Assembly (NCBI GenBank): GCA_030446715.1
Contig: JAUJMU010000001.1
Span: 845,297 to 909,296 of the forward strand
Direction of reading: 5' to 3'
Source: Cytophagales bacterium
GTDB taxonomy: Bacteria > Bacteroidota > Bacteroidia > Cytophagales > 172606-1
Length of the DNA stretch: 64,000 bases
Within the stretch, counting starts at the first letter, position 1, and each line of letters opens with the position of its first letter. Shown in pieces: positions 53,687-64,000 of this stretch. The notes beneath the pieces were generated by a model. The model was not told the DNA's origin. It saw only the letters and a program-made list of their open reading frames with translations, and ran no database searches. Both the position numbers and the translations under genes were made by a program.

Positions 53687-54199
53687 ATGCCGCAGAAAGT
53701 ACTGGTCCTGAATCAGGATTATAACGCACTCACCATATGTACAGTGCAAAAAGCATTCATACTGGTTTATATGAACAAGGCGGAACTGGTGTCCCGCTCC
53801 GAAACGGATTTTCTCCGCACTGTAAGTACAACCTATCCTTTCCCGTCCATCATCCGGCTGCACCGGTACGTACACCTGCCGTATAAGGGCGTAGTGCTGA
53901 GCCGGGGCAACATCTTCCGCCGCGACAGCCACCGGTGCCAGTATTGCTACGCTGCTGAAGAACTTACCCTCGACCACGTGGTACCCAAATCGCGGGGCGG
54001 GAGATCAAGCTGGGACAATCTGGTGACGGCCTGCAAGCGGTGCAATTCCAAGAAAGGTGACTTTACCCCACAGGAGGCCAACATGAAGCTGGCCGCCGAG
54101 CCTTACAAGCCCTCCTTTATCATGTTCCTGCGCGATTTTTCCGGCTTCATTGCCGAAGACTGGAAGCCTTACCTGAACAAAAAGACCAAAGCGTATTAG
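53687..54199 (+). CDS. HNH endonuclease-family protein
   Basis: A 170-residue protein starting MPQKVLVLNQDYNALTICTV, the conserved opening of a widespread bacterial HNH group. A middle section (YPFPSIIRLHRYVHLPYKGV) leads to the zinc/HNH core: RDSHRCQYCYAAEELTLDHV, VPKSRGGRSSWDNLVTACKR, CNSKKGD, with CxxC, DH, N and CxxC all present. Length and N-terminus match a housekeeping-like family of unknown target, not a mobile restriction gene. The frame extends 40 codons upstream without homology-like sequence, so 53687 is used. AGA-type heptads start at the base after the stop. Confidence 0.9.
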   Translation: MPQKVLVLNQDYNALTICTVQKAFILVYMNKAELVSRSETDFLRTVSTTYPFPSIIRLHRYVHLPYKGVVLSRGNIFRRDSHRCQYCYAAEELTLDHVVPKSRGGRSSWDNLVTACKRCNSKKGDFTPQEANMKLAAEPYKPSFIMFLRDFSGFIAEDWKPYLNKKTKAY

Positions 54200-54236
54200 A
54201 GACGGGAGATATAAGACAGGAGAAGTGAGACAGAAG
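54200..54236 (+). repeat. Heptads directly after the HNH gene
   Basis: From the base after the stop: AGACGGG, AGATATA, AGACAGG, AGAAGTG, AGACAGA. Five words in exact 7-base register. Confidence 0.87.
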
Positions 54237-54276
54237 TATGCTGGCTGACGGGTGCCCGCTCCATGGCAAGAAAAAT

Positions 54277-54305
54277 AAAAAGACCATCATAGCGGATGGT
54301 CTTTT
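54277..54305. terminator. Bidirectional terminator, HNH / desaturase
   Basis: AAAAGACCATC (54278-54288) with GATGGTCTTTT (54295-54305) and a 6-base loop, between convergent genes. Confidence 0.87.
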
Positions 54306-54394
54306 GGTTAGTACTGGTATCAGAGAAAGCTGACGCTGATCTTTTAAGAGGAGTGTCCGGTTCAGGTCTCCGATCTCCTGCCTGAAATCTGGCT

Positions 54395-55513
54395 TTACGC
54401 TGCGGAGAGAGAGCCGTTGCGGGTAGTGTTCTGGTAGGCCTCCTTACCCAGCCGGCGCAGTACCCGGTAGTGCGACCGGAGTGCCAGCAGGAAGGTAGGC
54501 TGCTCGTGGTAAGGCAGATTAAACTCATGCGCTGTCTGCTTCACGATTTCAGAAATTGCCGGGTAATGCACGTGGCACACTTTCGGGAAAAGATGGTGCT
54601 CCACCTGCATGTTCAGGCCACCGCAGAAGAAAGTAGCCAGCGGGTTTTTACGGGCAAAGTTGGCCGTGGTGTGCATCTGGTGAATGGCCCACGCCTCCTC
54701 AATGTTTCCCTGCGTATCAGGCTCCGGAAATTCCGTGCCTTCCACCACATGGGCCAGCTGGAACACGAGGCCCAGCACCAGACCCTCCGCAAAGTGCATC
54801 GCCAGAAAACCGATCAGAAACTGCCACCAGGTAAGATCAAGTACCAGCAGCGGCACTACGATAAACACCACATAGTAGAGTGCCTTGTAGAAGAACAGAT
54901 TGAAATATTCGCTGCGCGGGTGCTTTGAATTATCGTAGGAGCCGATCTGCTTCTGGAAAAACTTGACGTAATCCTTCCGGAATACCCACGAAAGTGAGGC
55001 AAGCCCGTACAGCGGAAAGGCGTAGTAATGCTGGTACCGCTGAAAAGGGGAAAGCTTTTCGCTCTCATCCAGGCGGATCAGGCCCGGTGCCACTTCAAGG
55101 TCTTCGTCGTGGCCGTGAATATTGGTATACGTATGGTGTACGATGTTATGAGTGATGTTCCAGAGATAGGCATTGGCACCGACCAGATTAAAACTCAGGC
55201 TGAACAGCTTGTTTACTTTTGGATTGGGTGACAGAGCACCGTGGATGGAATCGTGCCCCACATTAAAGCCCACGAAAGCCGTGAACATGCCCAGCAGAAC
55301 AGCCAGCCCCAGCATGGCCCAGGGCGAAAACAGGCCGGACAAAATCAGGCCGTAGGACACCACAGTTCCGCCGAGGAAAAAGGCAACCTTGGCCCACATG
55401 GCAAAATTGGCGTTTTTAGGGAGATTGTTCCGGAGGAAATAATCGTCTACCCGGCGGCGGACAGTTGCGTAGAACTGAGACTGGCGCGAATCGATGAAAC
55501 GGATTTTCTGCAT
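54395..55513 (-). CDS. Fatty-acid desaturase, front-end type (acyl-lipid/acyl-CoA)
   Basis: A 372-residue di-iron membrane enzyme that puts a double bond into membrane fatty acids, using ferredoxin or another donor. The three histidine boxes are NVGHDSIHGALSPN (HDxxH), WNITHNIVHHTYTNIHGHDE (HxxHH) and GGLNMQVEHHLFPKVCHVHY (QxxHH, the front-end/linoleoyl-type third box). Four hydrophobic segments surround them. No cytochrome b5 domain is fused. Such enzymes often respond to cold. It is preceded by a 440-base AT-rich region that should hold its promoter. Confidence 0.94.
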   Translation of the reverse strand: MQKIRFIDSRQSQFYATVRRRVDDYFLRNNLPKNANFAMWAKVAFFLGGTVVSYGLILSGLFSPWAMLGLAVLLGMFTAFVGFNVGHDSIHGALSPNPKVNKLFSLSFNLVGANAYLWNITHNIVHHTYTNIHGHDEDLEVAPGLIRLDESEKLSPFQRYQHYYAFPLYGLASLSWVFRKDYVKFFQKQIGSYDNSKHPRSEYFNLFFYKALYYVVFIVVPLLVLDLTWWQFLIGFLAMHFAEGLVLGLVFQLAHVVEGTEFPEPDTQGNIEEAWAIHQMHTTANFARKNPLATFFCGGLNMQVEHHLFPKVCHVHYPAISEIVKQTAHEFNLPYHEQPTFLLALRSHYRVLRRLGKEAYQNTTRNGSLSAA

Positions 55514-55951
55514 GACTTACTATTTTTATACCTGACTGAGGATCAGCAATTGAACTTTATAATACCGGCTGCAGGGCCTGGTTATACTGATGAAGCTGTA
55601 CCAGCCTGATACTCTGATTTATCCGGCAAAGTAATCCTGTCTGCAAGATAAACCTTAATCAGGAACAGCTAAACAATCAGAAAAGTTATTTATTGTTCAA
55701 ATTCACCCAATACCAAATTTTGCTGGAGGCCTGCACGATTCATCACTACGTTATCAGCTGCGGTAAAGTTCACCGGCGTCCGAAGATAGGGAAATGATGC
55801 AGGCAAGAGTCCTGCAGGGAACGGAATCCGCATTTAAGTAAGCAGGCACAATTTATCCGGTGTTTTTGGTTTATCCCTTGACAGCCAAAAGTACCAGGAG
55901 TCGGCCTGCCGGAGAGCCCTTCGGCAGGCATCTGTACAATTGTGCAGCTGC
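55514..55951. other. Intergenic region upstream of the desaturase gene
   Basis: 438 bases with no gene. A hairpin at 55904-55929 (GCCTGCCG with CGGCAGGC) lies 23 bases past the stop of the acidic-protein gene and may help end its transcript, but no T run follows. No TAnnTTTG box was found on the minus strand. Confidence 0.5.
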
Positions 55952-56515
55952 TTACTCCTCTTCGTCTTCGTCGTCGTGGTGAAAAGTATAAAGTGTCTCG
56001 TCCAGCTTCAGGCTGCCGCTGTTGAAGTCGCGCACAAACTTCTCGATCAGGCTGCCGGTGACCTCTTCCTCGTTGAGGCACACTTCAAGCGCATAGCCGT
56101 AGTCAAAATCAGTGTCTGCGTGCACGTACTCCTGCACCTTCACGGCTTCTGATTCTTCGAGTTCGTCCATCAGTTCGGCCTTGAACAGTTCTACTTCTTC
56201 ATCCACCTCTTCTTCGCTTATTTCTTCGTCGTTGTCTTCGGCTTCCTGCCGCCGGAGCTTATAGCGGGGAAACTCTTCGGCTGCCCGGTCGTCGGCCATT
56301 TCGTACAGCAGGCTGCTGTGGTGCAGGCGGAGCGTATACATGACCGCGTCGAAGATGCATTCTTTGCCTTCGTAGCTGCCCACGAAAAAGAAATGGGCAA
56401 ATTCATCGCCTTGCGGTTCAGCCTCGTTGAGAATGTAGGATTGCTTCTTGTCGCGGCACTGTCGTTTCATTTTCTCGATTTCGGCGGGTTGCAGTCCGGG
56501 ATTTATGTTTGCCAT
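55952..56515 (-). CDS. Acidic hypothetical protein
   Basis: A 187-residue soluble protein of unknown function. The first third looks folded (PGLQPAEIEKMKRQCRDKKQ, then DEFAHFFFVGSYEGKECIFD and AVMYTLRLHHSSLLYEMADD). The rest is rich in Glu and Asp (EDNDEEISEEEVDEEVELFK) and the last residues are HHDDEDEEE. A further structured part, DTDFDYGYALEVCLNEEEVT to EKFVRDFNSGSLKLDETLYT, lies between. Similar acidic proteins occur in related Cytophagales as far as I recall, but no role is known. It stands alone between the desaturase and glnN on their strand. Confidence 0.75.
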   Translation of the reverse strand: MANINPGLQPAEIEKMKRQCRDKKQSYILNEAEPQGDEFAHFFFVGSYEGKECIFDAVMYTLRLHHSSLLYEMADDRAAEEFPRYKLRRQEAEDNDEEISEEEVDEEVELFKAELMDELEESEAVKVQEYVHADTDFDYGYALEVCLNEEEVTGSLIEKFVRDFNSGSLKLDETLYTFHHDDEDEEE

Positions 56516-56755
56516 GGTGGTTTGCTTGAGAGGTTATATGAGAGATATGGTGAATATGTAATCTGACCGGTGCGCACAGGCCACTGAGGCAGCTGGCTGA
56601 TTCTTTATGGAGTGTAATATGCAGCTTACGGTTGTAATTGTAAAGTCAGGGTTTGGTTCCGGTTCTCGGGTTTGCGGCCTGGGTAGTCATACGAAATGCC
56701 GGAGAAGAGGGATGCTTCTGACGACGGGTTTTGGAAAGGATTACAAAACCAAAGA

Positions 56756-56781
56756 GGCCGGACGCATGTACGCATCCGGCC
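56756..56781 (-). terminator. Terminator of glnN
   Basis: GGCCGGACGC (56756-56765) and GCATCCGGCC (56772-56781), one mismatch. On the minus strand it is followed by TCTTTGGTTTTG. The 315-base gap to the acidic-protein gene holds nothing else recognised. Confidence 0.75.
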
Positions 56782-56830
56782 CCTGAGTACTGTTCCCACG
56801 GTTAGACCCGCAGGCTAGGTTACCACTTTG

Positions 56831-59008
<2,178 letters not shown>

Positions 59009-59124
59009 TCCTGGTAAAAGTTAGATTTTAGTTTTTTTGAGAAAGGAGGATGAAATTGCGTGTACAATGTACAAATTTTATCAAATTCTAATGCAAATCA
59101 CTTAAAATTTTATGTCATTTTCAA

Positions 59125-59132
59125 CAAAAATA
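59125..59132 (-). promoter_or_regulatory. Candidate -7 box of glnN
   Basis: The minus strand reads TATTTTTG, an exact TAnnTTTG match, about 117 bases ahead of the glnN start in a very AT-rich leader. No -33 element at the usual distance. Confidence 0.4.
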
Positions 59133-59262
59133 CTATTTTTTGTTTGTAAAGTAGTATGCGGGGTGAGCAACGGATGCGGTTCCGCGGCCTCTTTCATAAC
59201 TGATCCATAAATAGTAGTTTTAGGGCTATTTTTCAGCTATGTGACTAATCCGTCTGCTCAAC

Positions 59263-62157
59263 GTGTCCTACCTTGGCATTGCCTTTCTTCTTACGGCTGC
59301 GGGTGTGACAGCTTACCTGAGCCTGCAGTCACTCTACCGCCAGCAGGACTGGGTTGAACACACCCAGGAGGTGATCTACCGGGGCGAGCAGCTTGTTTCG
59401 CTGATAAAAGACCTTGAAACCAGTCAGCGTGGTTATCTGCTTACCAGAAAAGAGCAGTTTCTGGAACCCTACCGCATGGCTTCTGATTCCCTGAAACCCG
59501 TCCTTGACAACCTTCGCCGGCTTACTTCCGACAACCCCGTGCAGCAGGCGCGGATGGATACCCTTGCCCGGAAGATAGACGAAAAGGTGGGATACGTTCA
59601 GTTGCTGCTCCGGCTGGCAGACACTAACCCCGGTGATCTCGATAATAGTATTGTTGCAGTTCTGGATAAGGGCCGGCAGTCGATGGATGAAATCCGGCTG
59701 CTGGTGGGGCGGCTGATTGCCGAAGAGCATCGCCTGCTGGCGATCCGTTCCCAGGCGCAGCAACAAAAGAGTATACTGGCTAACATCGCAGTGTCGGTGC
59801 TGGCCCTGCTGGCGGTAACATCCATTGTAGTGTCTTTCTTTTACCTGAGAAAACAGATCCGGACCTGCCTGCAGTACAGCGGGCAGATAAACCAGCTGAA
59901 CCGCGAATTAGCCGCCAACAACGAGGAACTATCTGCTTCCAACGAAGAGCTGGCCGCCACCAGCGAAGAGTATGTTGCCGCCAACGAGCAACTCATTGCC
60001 GCGGGTCAGGAAATGGAGCGGCTCTCCGCAGAGGCCCTGCTGATGAGCGAACAGCGTTACCGCGAGTTGACGGACAACATGAATGAACTCTTTGAAGTAG
60101 TGAATGCTGACCTCCAGTACATCTACTGCAACAAAGCATCGGCTGCGTCAAAGCGGCTGCCGCGTGAAAAAATATACGGCAAAACACCCGTTCAGATTTT
60201 CGGAGGTGAACTGGGGGTAAGAATTCAGTCTGTTTTCAGGGAAGTCGTAGACTCGCATACCTCGGTTGTCAGGGTAGGGAAAGTTGATCTGCATGAGGAA
60301 GAGAAGGTGCTTGAAATGTCTGCTTTCCCCACGGCACAGGGCGGGGCCTTTGCCATCGTGCGGGACGTAACCGAACAGGAAGAAGCCAGGCAGCGGTTTC
60401 AGGAACTGGCCGAAAGCATTACTGATCCGTTTTTTTCCCTCGACCGCAATTTCCGGTACACCTACTGGAATAAAGCCACTGAAAAGATGTTTGGCCTGGC
60501 TTCGGAGCAGGTGCTGGGCAAGACCGTGTATGAATTGTTTCCTTATCTGAAGGGAACTCCGGTGATGGAAGCAGAAGAAAGGGTAATGACCACCGGTGTA
60601 TCCGAGATGACGACTGCCGAACTGGTCTTTGGGGAAAAAAGCTGCATTTTTGAAGTGAGTATTTACCCCAATCAGCAGGGAATCAGTGTGTTTCTCAAAG
60701 ATATAACCGACCGGATGGAGGCCGAAAAGCGGTACCGGGAGCTATCCGAAAGCATTGCTGATCCGTTTTTTGCGGTAGACCGTGATCTCCGGTATGTGTA
60801 TTTCAACAAAGCCTGCGAAGCCGCTGTGGGCAAAACCGCCCGGGAGGTAATCGGCATCACCATGTATGACCTGTTTCCGCATTTCCGGGGCAGTGACATT
60901 GAAGCCGTATATCTGAAGGCCCTGCAAACCAACCAGCCCGGTAACCTGACCTACCCGTTTGAAGTGAACGGCAAGCTTTTTCATTTTGAGACCAGCGTCT
61001 ATCCTTCCTCAACCGGATTATCAGTATTTACCCGGGATATTACCGACAGGGTAACGGCCCAGGAAAGTTACCGGCAACTGGCCGACAGCATTGCTGATCC
61101 CTTTATATCCATCGATAAACAATTCCGGTTTTCCTTCTGGAACAGGGCCGCGGAAAAAATGCTCGGTTTAGACGCCGGCCGTGTGCTGGGAATCAGTGCC
61201 ATGGAGCTTTTCCCGGCTTTCCAGGGTACGGTCATTGAGCAGAAGATGGAAGAGGCGGCCCGAAAAAATGAGCCACAGTTTTTCACGCATACCCTGCCGG
61301 GGCTGGTAGATAACCGCTGGTTTGAGCATAACCTGTATCCCTCCCCGGGTGGTTTGACCATCTTTTTGCGCGACATCACAGACCGGATGGAAGCCGAGGC
61401 TCAGATCCGCCAGCTGAACGAAACCCTCGAAGGAAAGGTGCAGGAACGGACCGAGGAACTCAAAACGGCCTACCGGGAGCTGGAGTCTTTCTCTTACTCC
61501 GTGTCTCATGACCTCCGGGCACCGCTGCGCACGATCAATGGCTTTGCCCGCATCCTGGAAGAAGAATACAACGACCGGCTTGACGATGAAGGAAAACGGC
61601 TGCTGACCCGGATCATCAGCGGTGCCCGCCGGATGGGCATACTCATTGATGACCTGCTGGCTTTCTCGCGGTTCAGCCGTCAGGTGATTACGCCCGTAAC
61701 GATAGACATGCACCGGCTGGTGGAAGAATGTCTCAATGAAGCTACACCGGGTGGGGTTTTGCCGGCCGTGAACCTTATCATGGAGGGTTTGCCCGCTGCC
61801 TTCGGCGACCGTAACCTGATCAAGCAGGTGTGGTTTAACCTGCTTTCCAACGCATTAAAATTTTCGGTTCGCAACCCCAGCCCCCAAATTACAGTAGGCA
61901 GCAAAGAAACCGACAATCAGATTGTTTACTTTGTCCGGGACAACGGTGCCGGCTTTGACATGCAGTACGCCGATAAACTGTTTAAGGTATTTCAGCGTTT
62001 GCATAAAGACTCCGATTTTGAGGGCACCGGCGTCGGACTGGCCATTGTGCAGCGGATTGTGCAGCGGCACGGCGGCCGGATCTGGGCGGAAGGCAAGCTG
62101 AATGAAGGGGCCATATTTTACTTTACGCTTTCAAGAAATCCGGAGGAGTTAGAATAA
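59263..62157 (+). CDS. Sensor histidine kinase, CHASE3 plus four PAS domains
   Basis: A 964-residue membrane sensor kinase. Two membrane helices (residues about 4-20 and 173-195) bracket a CHASE3 domain (EVIYRGEQLVSLIKDLETSQ, RGYLLTRKEQFLEPYR). A coiled coil follows (NRELAANNEELSASNEELAA). Four PAS domains come at about 262-375, 378-485, 487-600 and 602-712; the last three share the opening Y/FRxLAxSIxDPFxxxD. The HisKA box has phospho-His749 in SYSVSHDLRAPLRTINGFAR, and the ATPase has FNLLSNALKFSVRNP, VRDNGAGFDMQYADKLFKVF and GTGVGLAIVQRIVQRHGG. No receiver is fused; a lone receiver gene starts 8 bases later. The GTG at 59263 is the first start after an in-frame stop. Confidence 0.93.
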   Translation: MSYLGIAFLLTAAGVTAYLSLQSLYRQQDWVEHTQEVIYRGEQLVSLIKDLETSQRGYLLTRKEQFLEPYRMASDSLKPVLDNLRRLTSDNPVQQARMDTLARKIDEKVGYVQLLLRLADTNPGDLDNSIVAVLDKGRQSMDEIRLLVGRLIAEEHRLLAIRSQAQQQKSILANIAVSVLALLAVTSIVVSFFYLRKQIRTCLQYSGQINQLNRELAANNEELSASNEELAATSEEYVAANEQLIAAGQEMERLSAEALLMSEQRYRELTDNMNELFEVVNADLQYIYCNKASAASKRLPREKIYGKTPVQIFGGELGVRIQSVFREVVDSHTSVVRVGKVDLHEEEKVLEMSAFPTAQGGAFAIVRDVTEQEEARQRFQELAESITDPFFSLDRNFRYTYWNKATEKMFGLASEQVLGKTVYELFPYLKGTPVMEAEERVMTTGVSEMTTAELVFGEKSCIFEVSIYPNQQGISVFLKDITDRMEAEKRYRELSESIADPFFAVDRDLRYVYFNKACEAAVGKTAREVIGITMYDLFPHFRGSDIEAVYLKALQTNQPGNLTYPFEVNGKLFHFETSVYPSSTGLSVFTRDITDRVTAQESYRQLADSIADPFISIDKQFRFSFWNRAAEKMLGLDAGRVLGISAMELFPAFQGTVIEQKMEEAARKNEPQFFTHTLPGLVDNRWFEHNLYPSPGGLTIFLRDITDRMEAEAQIRQLNETLEGKVQERTEELKTAYRELESFSYSVSHDLRAPLRTINGFARILEEEYNDRLDDEGKRLLTRIISGARRMGILIDDLLAFSRFSRQVITPVTIDMHRLVEECLNEATPGGVLPAVNLIMEGLPAAFGDRNLIKQVWFNLLSNALKFSVRNPSPQITVGSKETDNQIVYFVRDNGAGFDMQYADKLFKVFQRLHKDSDFEGTGVGLAIVQRIVQRHGGRIWAEGKLNEGAIFYFTLSRNPEELE

Positions 62158-62165
62158 GATCAGAT

Positions 62166-62603
62166 ATGAACAAGGTCACAATACTATTGGTTGAAGATAG
62201 CCCTGATGATGTAGAACTGGCCATGAGGGCTTTGCGTAAGCAGCACTTACTGAACGACGTCATCCGCGCGGAAGATGGCGCCGAGGCCCTGGATTTTATG
62301 TACGGCCGGGGCCGCTTTGAAGGCAGGGATGTCCGGGAGCAGCCTAAGCTGGTTCTGCTGGATCTGAAGCTGCCCAAGGTGAACGGTCTTGAGGTGCTTG
62401 CCGTCATCAAGTCGGATGCCGACCTGAAGCACATACCCGTTGTGATGCTCACCTCATCCCGGGAGGACCCTGACATAAGACAAGCCTATGAGCTGGGTGC
62501 AAACAGTTACATCGTAAAACCAGTTGATTTTGAGCAATTTCTTGCGGCTGTTTCAGAAATCGGCTTTTACTGGATGTTACTGAATCAACCCGCAAAACCG
62601 TAA
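62166..62603 (+). CDS. Single-domain response regulator (Rcp1/CheY-like)
   Basis: A 145-residue receiver without an output domain, of the Rcp1 group that partners bacteriophytochrome-like and PAS kinases. The acidic pocket is LLVEDSPDDVELAMRA, phospho-Asp66 lies in LVLLDLKLPKVNGLEVL, and the Thr and Lys switch residues are in VVMLTSSREDPDI and SYIVKPVDFEQF. The loop DFMYGRGRFEGRD is typical of the group. It follows the kinase gene by 8 bases and is surely cotranscribed and phosphorylated by it. It probably passes phosphate on or acts by protein binding. Confidence 0.95.
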   Translation: MNKVTILLVEDSPDDVELAMRALRKQHLLNDVIRAEDGAEALDFMYGRGRFEGRDVREQPKLVLLDLKLPKVNGLEVLAVIKSDADLKHIPVVMLTSSREDPDIRQAYELGANSYIVKPVDFEQFLAAVSEIGFYWMLLNQPAKP

Positions 62604-62888
62604 TTTCGTACCTCTGCGGGAAGCTGCTTACCGGAAGAAATGTCAGAAGTTTTTTGTACATCATTTTTAATAAAATAAATTGAATCTGCCTCTTGGTCAG
62701 TAATGATTAAAGTGAGGGGTAAACCAGCTGATACTATAGCGCCTTTTTCACCCCTCAAATAATTGCTTCATGACCACTCTGTAAACCCCGATAAATTTAT
62801 TGCACAACATTATAGTTATTTAAACTGAGTCAGGATTGGCGCATGACTATAATATTTAGTAGTATAGGCAACTGATTATTTGTGTGTT

Positions 62889-64000
62889 ATGGATAAGCAG
62901 CTACACTTGCTGATTGTTGAAGACTCGGAAGATGATGCCGAACTGATCATCCATGAAATCAGGCGCGGTGGGTACAGGTGCGTAGTGGAGCGGGTGGAAG
63001 AAGCATCAGCCATGCAGGCGGCTTTGGAGAATCATCAGTGGAACGCCGTCATTTCCGACTTTAATCTTCCCCGGTTCAGTGCTGGCAGCCGCTCAGACAG
63101 TGCAGCGTACCGACCGGGATCTGCCTTTCATTGTTGTGTCGGGTACTGTGGGGGAAGACGTAGCCGTGCAGATGCTCCACTCCGGTGCCCACGATTACAT
63201 CATGAAAGATAACCTGCGGCGGCTTGTGCCGGCGCTGGAGCGCAGTATCCGTGATGCTGCCGTGCGCCGTGAACGCCGGCAAGCCGAAGAGGTGCTTACT
63301 TCTACCCTCGAAGAGCTGCAGAAGCGTAATTACGAACTGGACAACTACGTGTATAAGGTTTCCCATGATCTGCGTGCTCCCCTGTGCTCCATTCTCGGGC
63401 TGGCAAATCTGGCCCGGCAGGAAGACGATCTGGAAGTAGTGAAAAATTACGTGCATATGATCGAGAGCCGGGCAAACAAGCTCGATACTTTCATTCAGTC
63501 AATTCTCAATCATTCCCGGATGCTGAACGCCGAAGTGGCCATCCGACCCATTGACGTTACAAAGCTGATCGGCGAATGCCTGGAGGAGTTTAGTTTCCTG
63601 CCCGAATGGGAAGAACTGGACATCAACGTACAGACAACCGGTGATACAGTCTTTTACAACGATGAATTCCGGGTGTCAATCGTTTTGAAGAACCTTATTT
63701 CCAACGCCGTTAAGTACCGTAACCCCAATGCCTCCAACAGCCGCATCCTGTTTTCGGCCGCCATCGACGGAAAGCAGGCCCAGCTCACAATAGAGGACAA
63801 TGGCATCGGTATTGATCCCGACTACCTGCCGCGGGTGTTTGACATGTTTTTCAGAGCTACCAGCAAATCCGACGGTTCCGGCCTGGGCCTTTACATCGTA
63901 AAGCAAACCATTCAACAGATCGGCGGCAAGATTCAGGTGGAAAGTTCAGTTGGCGAGTGGACCCGTTTCCACATCACCATTCCCAACCTGCAGAGTGGCG
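62889..64000 (+). pseudogene. Receiver-histidine kinase, frameshifted (C-terminus at window edge)
   Basis: The receiver begins MDKQLHLLIVEDSEDDAELI with phospho-Asp57 in AVISDFNLPRFS. At about 63078 the frame changes; the other frame continues VLAAAQTVQRTDRDLPFIVV, SGTVGEDVAVQMLHSGAHDY and IMKDNLRRLVPALERS. A kinase core follows with phospho-His in VYKVSHDLRAPLCSILGLAN, then LKNLISNAVKYRN, IEDNGIGIDPDYLPRVFDMF and GSGLGLYIVKQTIQQIGGKI, and the end is cut by the window. If the shift is an artefact this is an intact receiver-HisKA-ATPase protein completing a phosphorelay with the two genes upstream. If real, only a truncated receiver of about 105 residues is made. Confidence 0.85.

Overview
The window reads as a chromosomal segment of a member of the Bacteroidota, most likely order Cytophagales. 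The evidence is: a secreted glycoside hydrolase ending in a type IX secretion sorting domain; a type III glutamine synthetase; a short archaeal-type prolyl-tRNA synthetase; an nfeD-floA pair; PorT-like and DUF2490 outer-membrane barrels; copies of the Bacteroidota -7 box TAnnTTTG; and start codons without Shine-Dalgarno sequences. No rRNA, tRNA, CRISPR array, prophage, plasmid function or intact insertion sequence was seen.

Layout. 1-9.1 kb: an OmpP1/FadL-type porin (partial), a glycine-rich lipoprotein, proS, nfeD-floA, a NUDIX hydrolase, fmt, greA and a HIT protein. 9.2-16.3 kb: RMD1-like protein, an Rrf2 regulator divergent from a TauE/SafE exporter, an L,D-transpeptidase and one DUF2490 protein all carry frameshifts, while a 1-Cys peroxiredoxin and another DUF2490 protein are intact. 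16.5-21.2 kb: an RND efflux locus in three truncated pieces. 21.3-30.8 kb: DUF1599, folP-cdaA, kbl and tdh (threonine to glycine plus acetyl-CoA), two tandem outer-membrane barrels, a dihydroorotase homologue that has lost most metal ligands, and endonuclease V. 30.8-37.4 kb: palindromic repeats, a probable 36-residue membrane peptide, a frameshifted Prc protease, a sugar dehydrogenase, a metallophosphoesterase and a FemAB/GNAT-type protein. 37.5-41.2 kb: a GbsR/MarR regulator, a 38-bp perfect palindrome and a second collapsed RND locus. 41.3-50.2 kb: an AlgX-like/MBOAT O-acetylation pair, a 1.4-kb gene-free stretch, the large apiosidase-like hydrolase and an M20 amidohydrolase. 50.3-64 kb: MOSC protein, Tat-type flavin amine oxidase, HNH nuclease, fatty-acid desaturase, an acidic protein, glnN, and a two-component cluster (CHASE3-4xPAS kinase, lone receiver, frameshifted receiver-kinase).

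Three things run across the whole window. First, many intergenic regions are made of degenerate repeats with a period of exactly 7 bases. A G-containing copy usually sits next to the stop codon of a gene and a C-rich, reverse-complement copy next to the following start codon; each locus has its own heptad. Second, two RND efflux loci have each lost the stretch between the middle of TolC and an internal part of the pump, so TolC and pump fragments now abut. Third, frameshifts, most of them apparent single-base changes in short homopolymers, are concentrated in a minority of genes (about eight in the TauE gene, four in prc) while more than 20 kb of housekeeping genes are clean. This is either recent gene decay or locally poor sequence, and the sequence alone cannot decide.

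All product names rest on reading translated motifs and comparing lengths from memory; no database search was possible.
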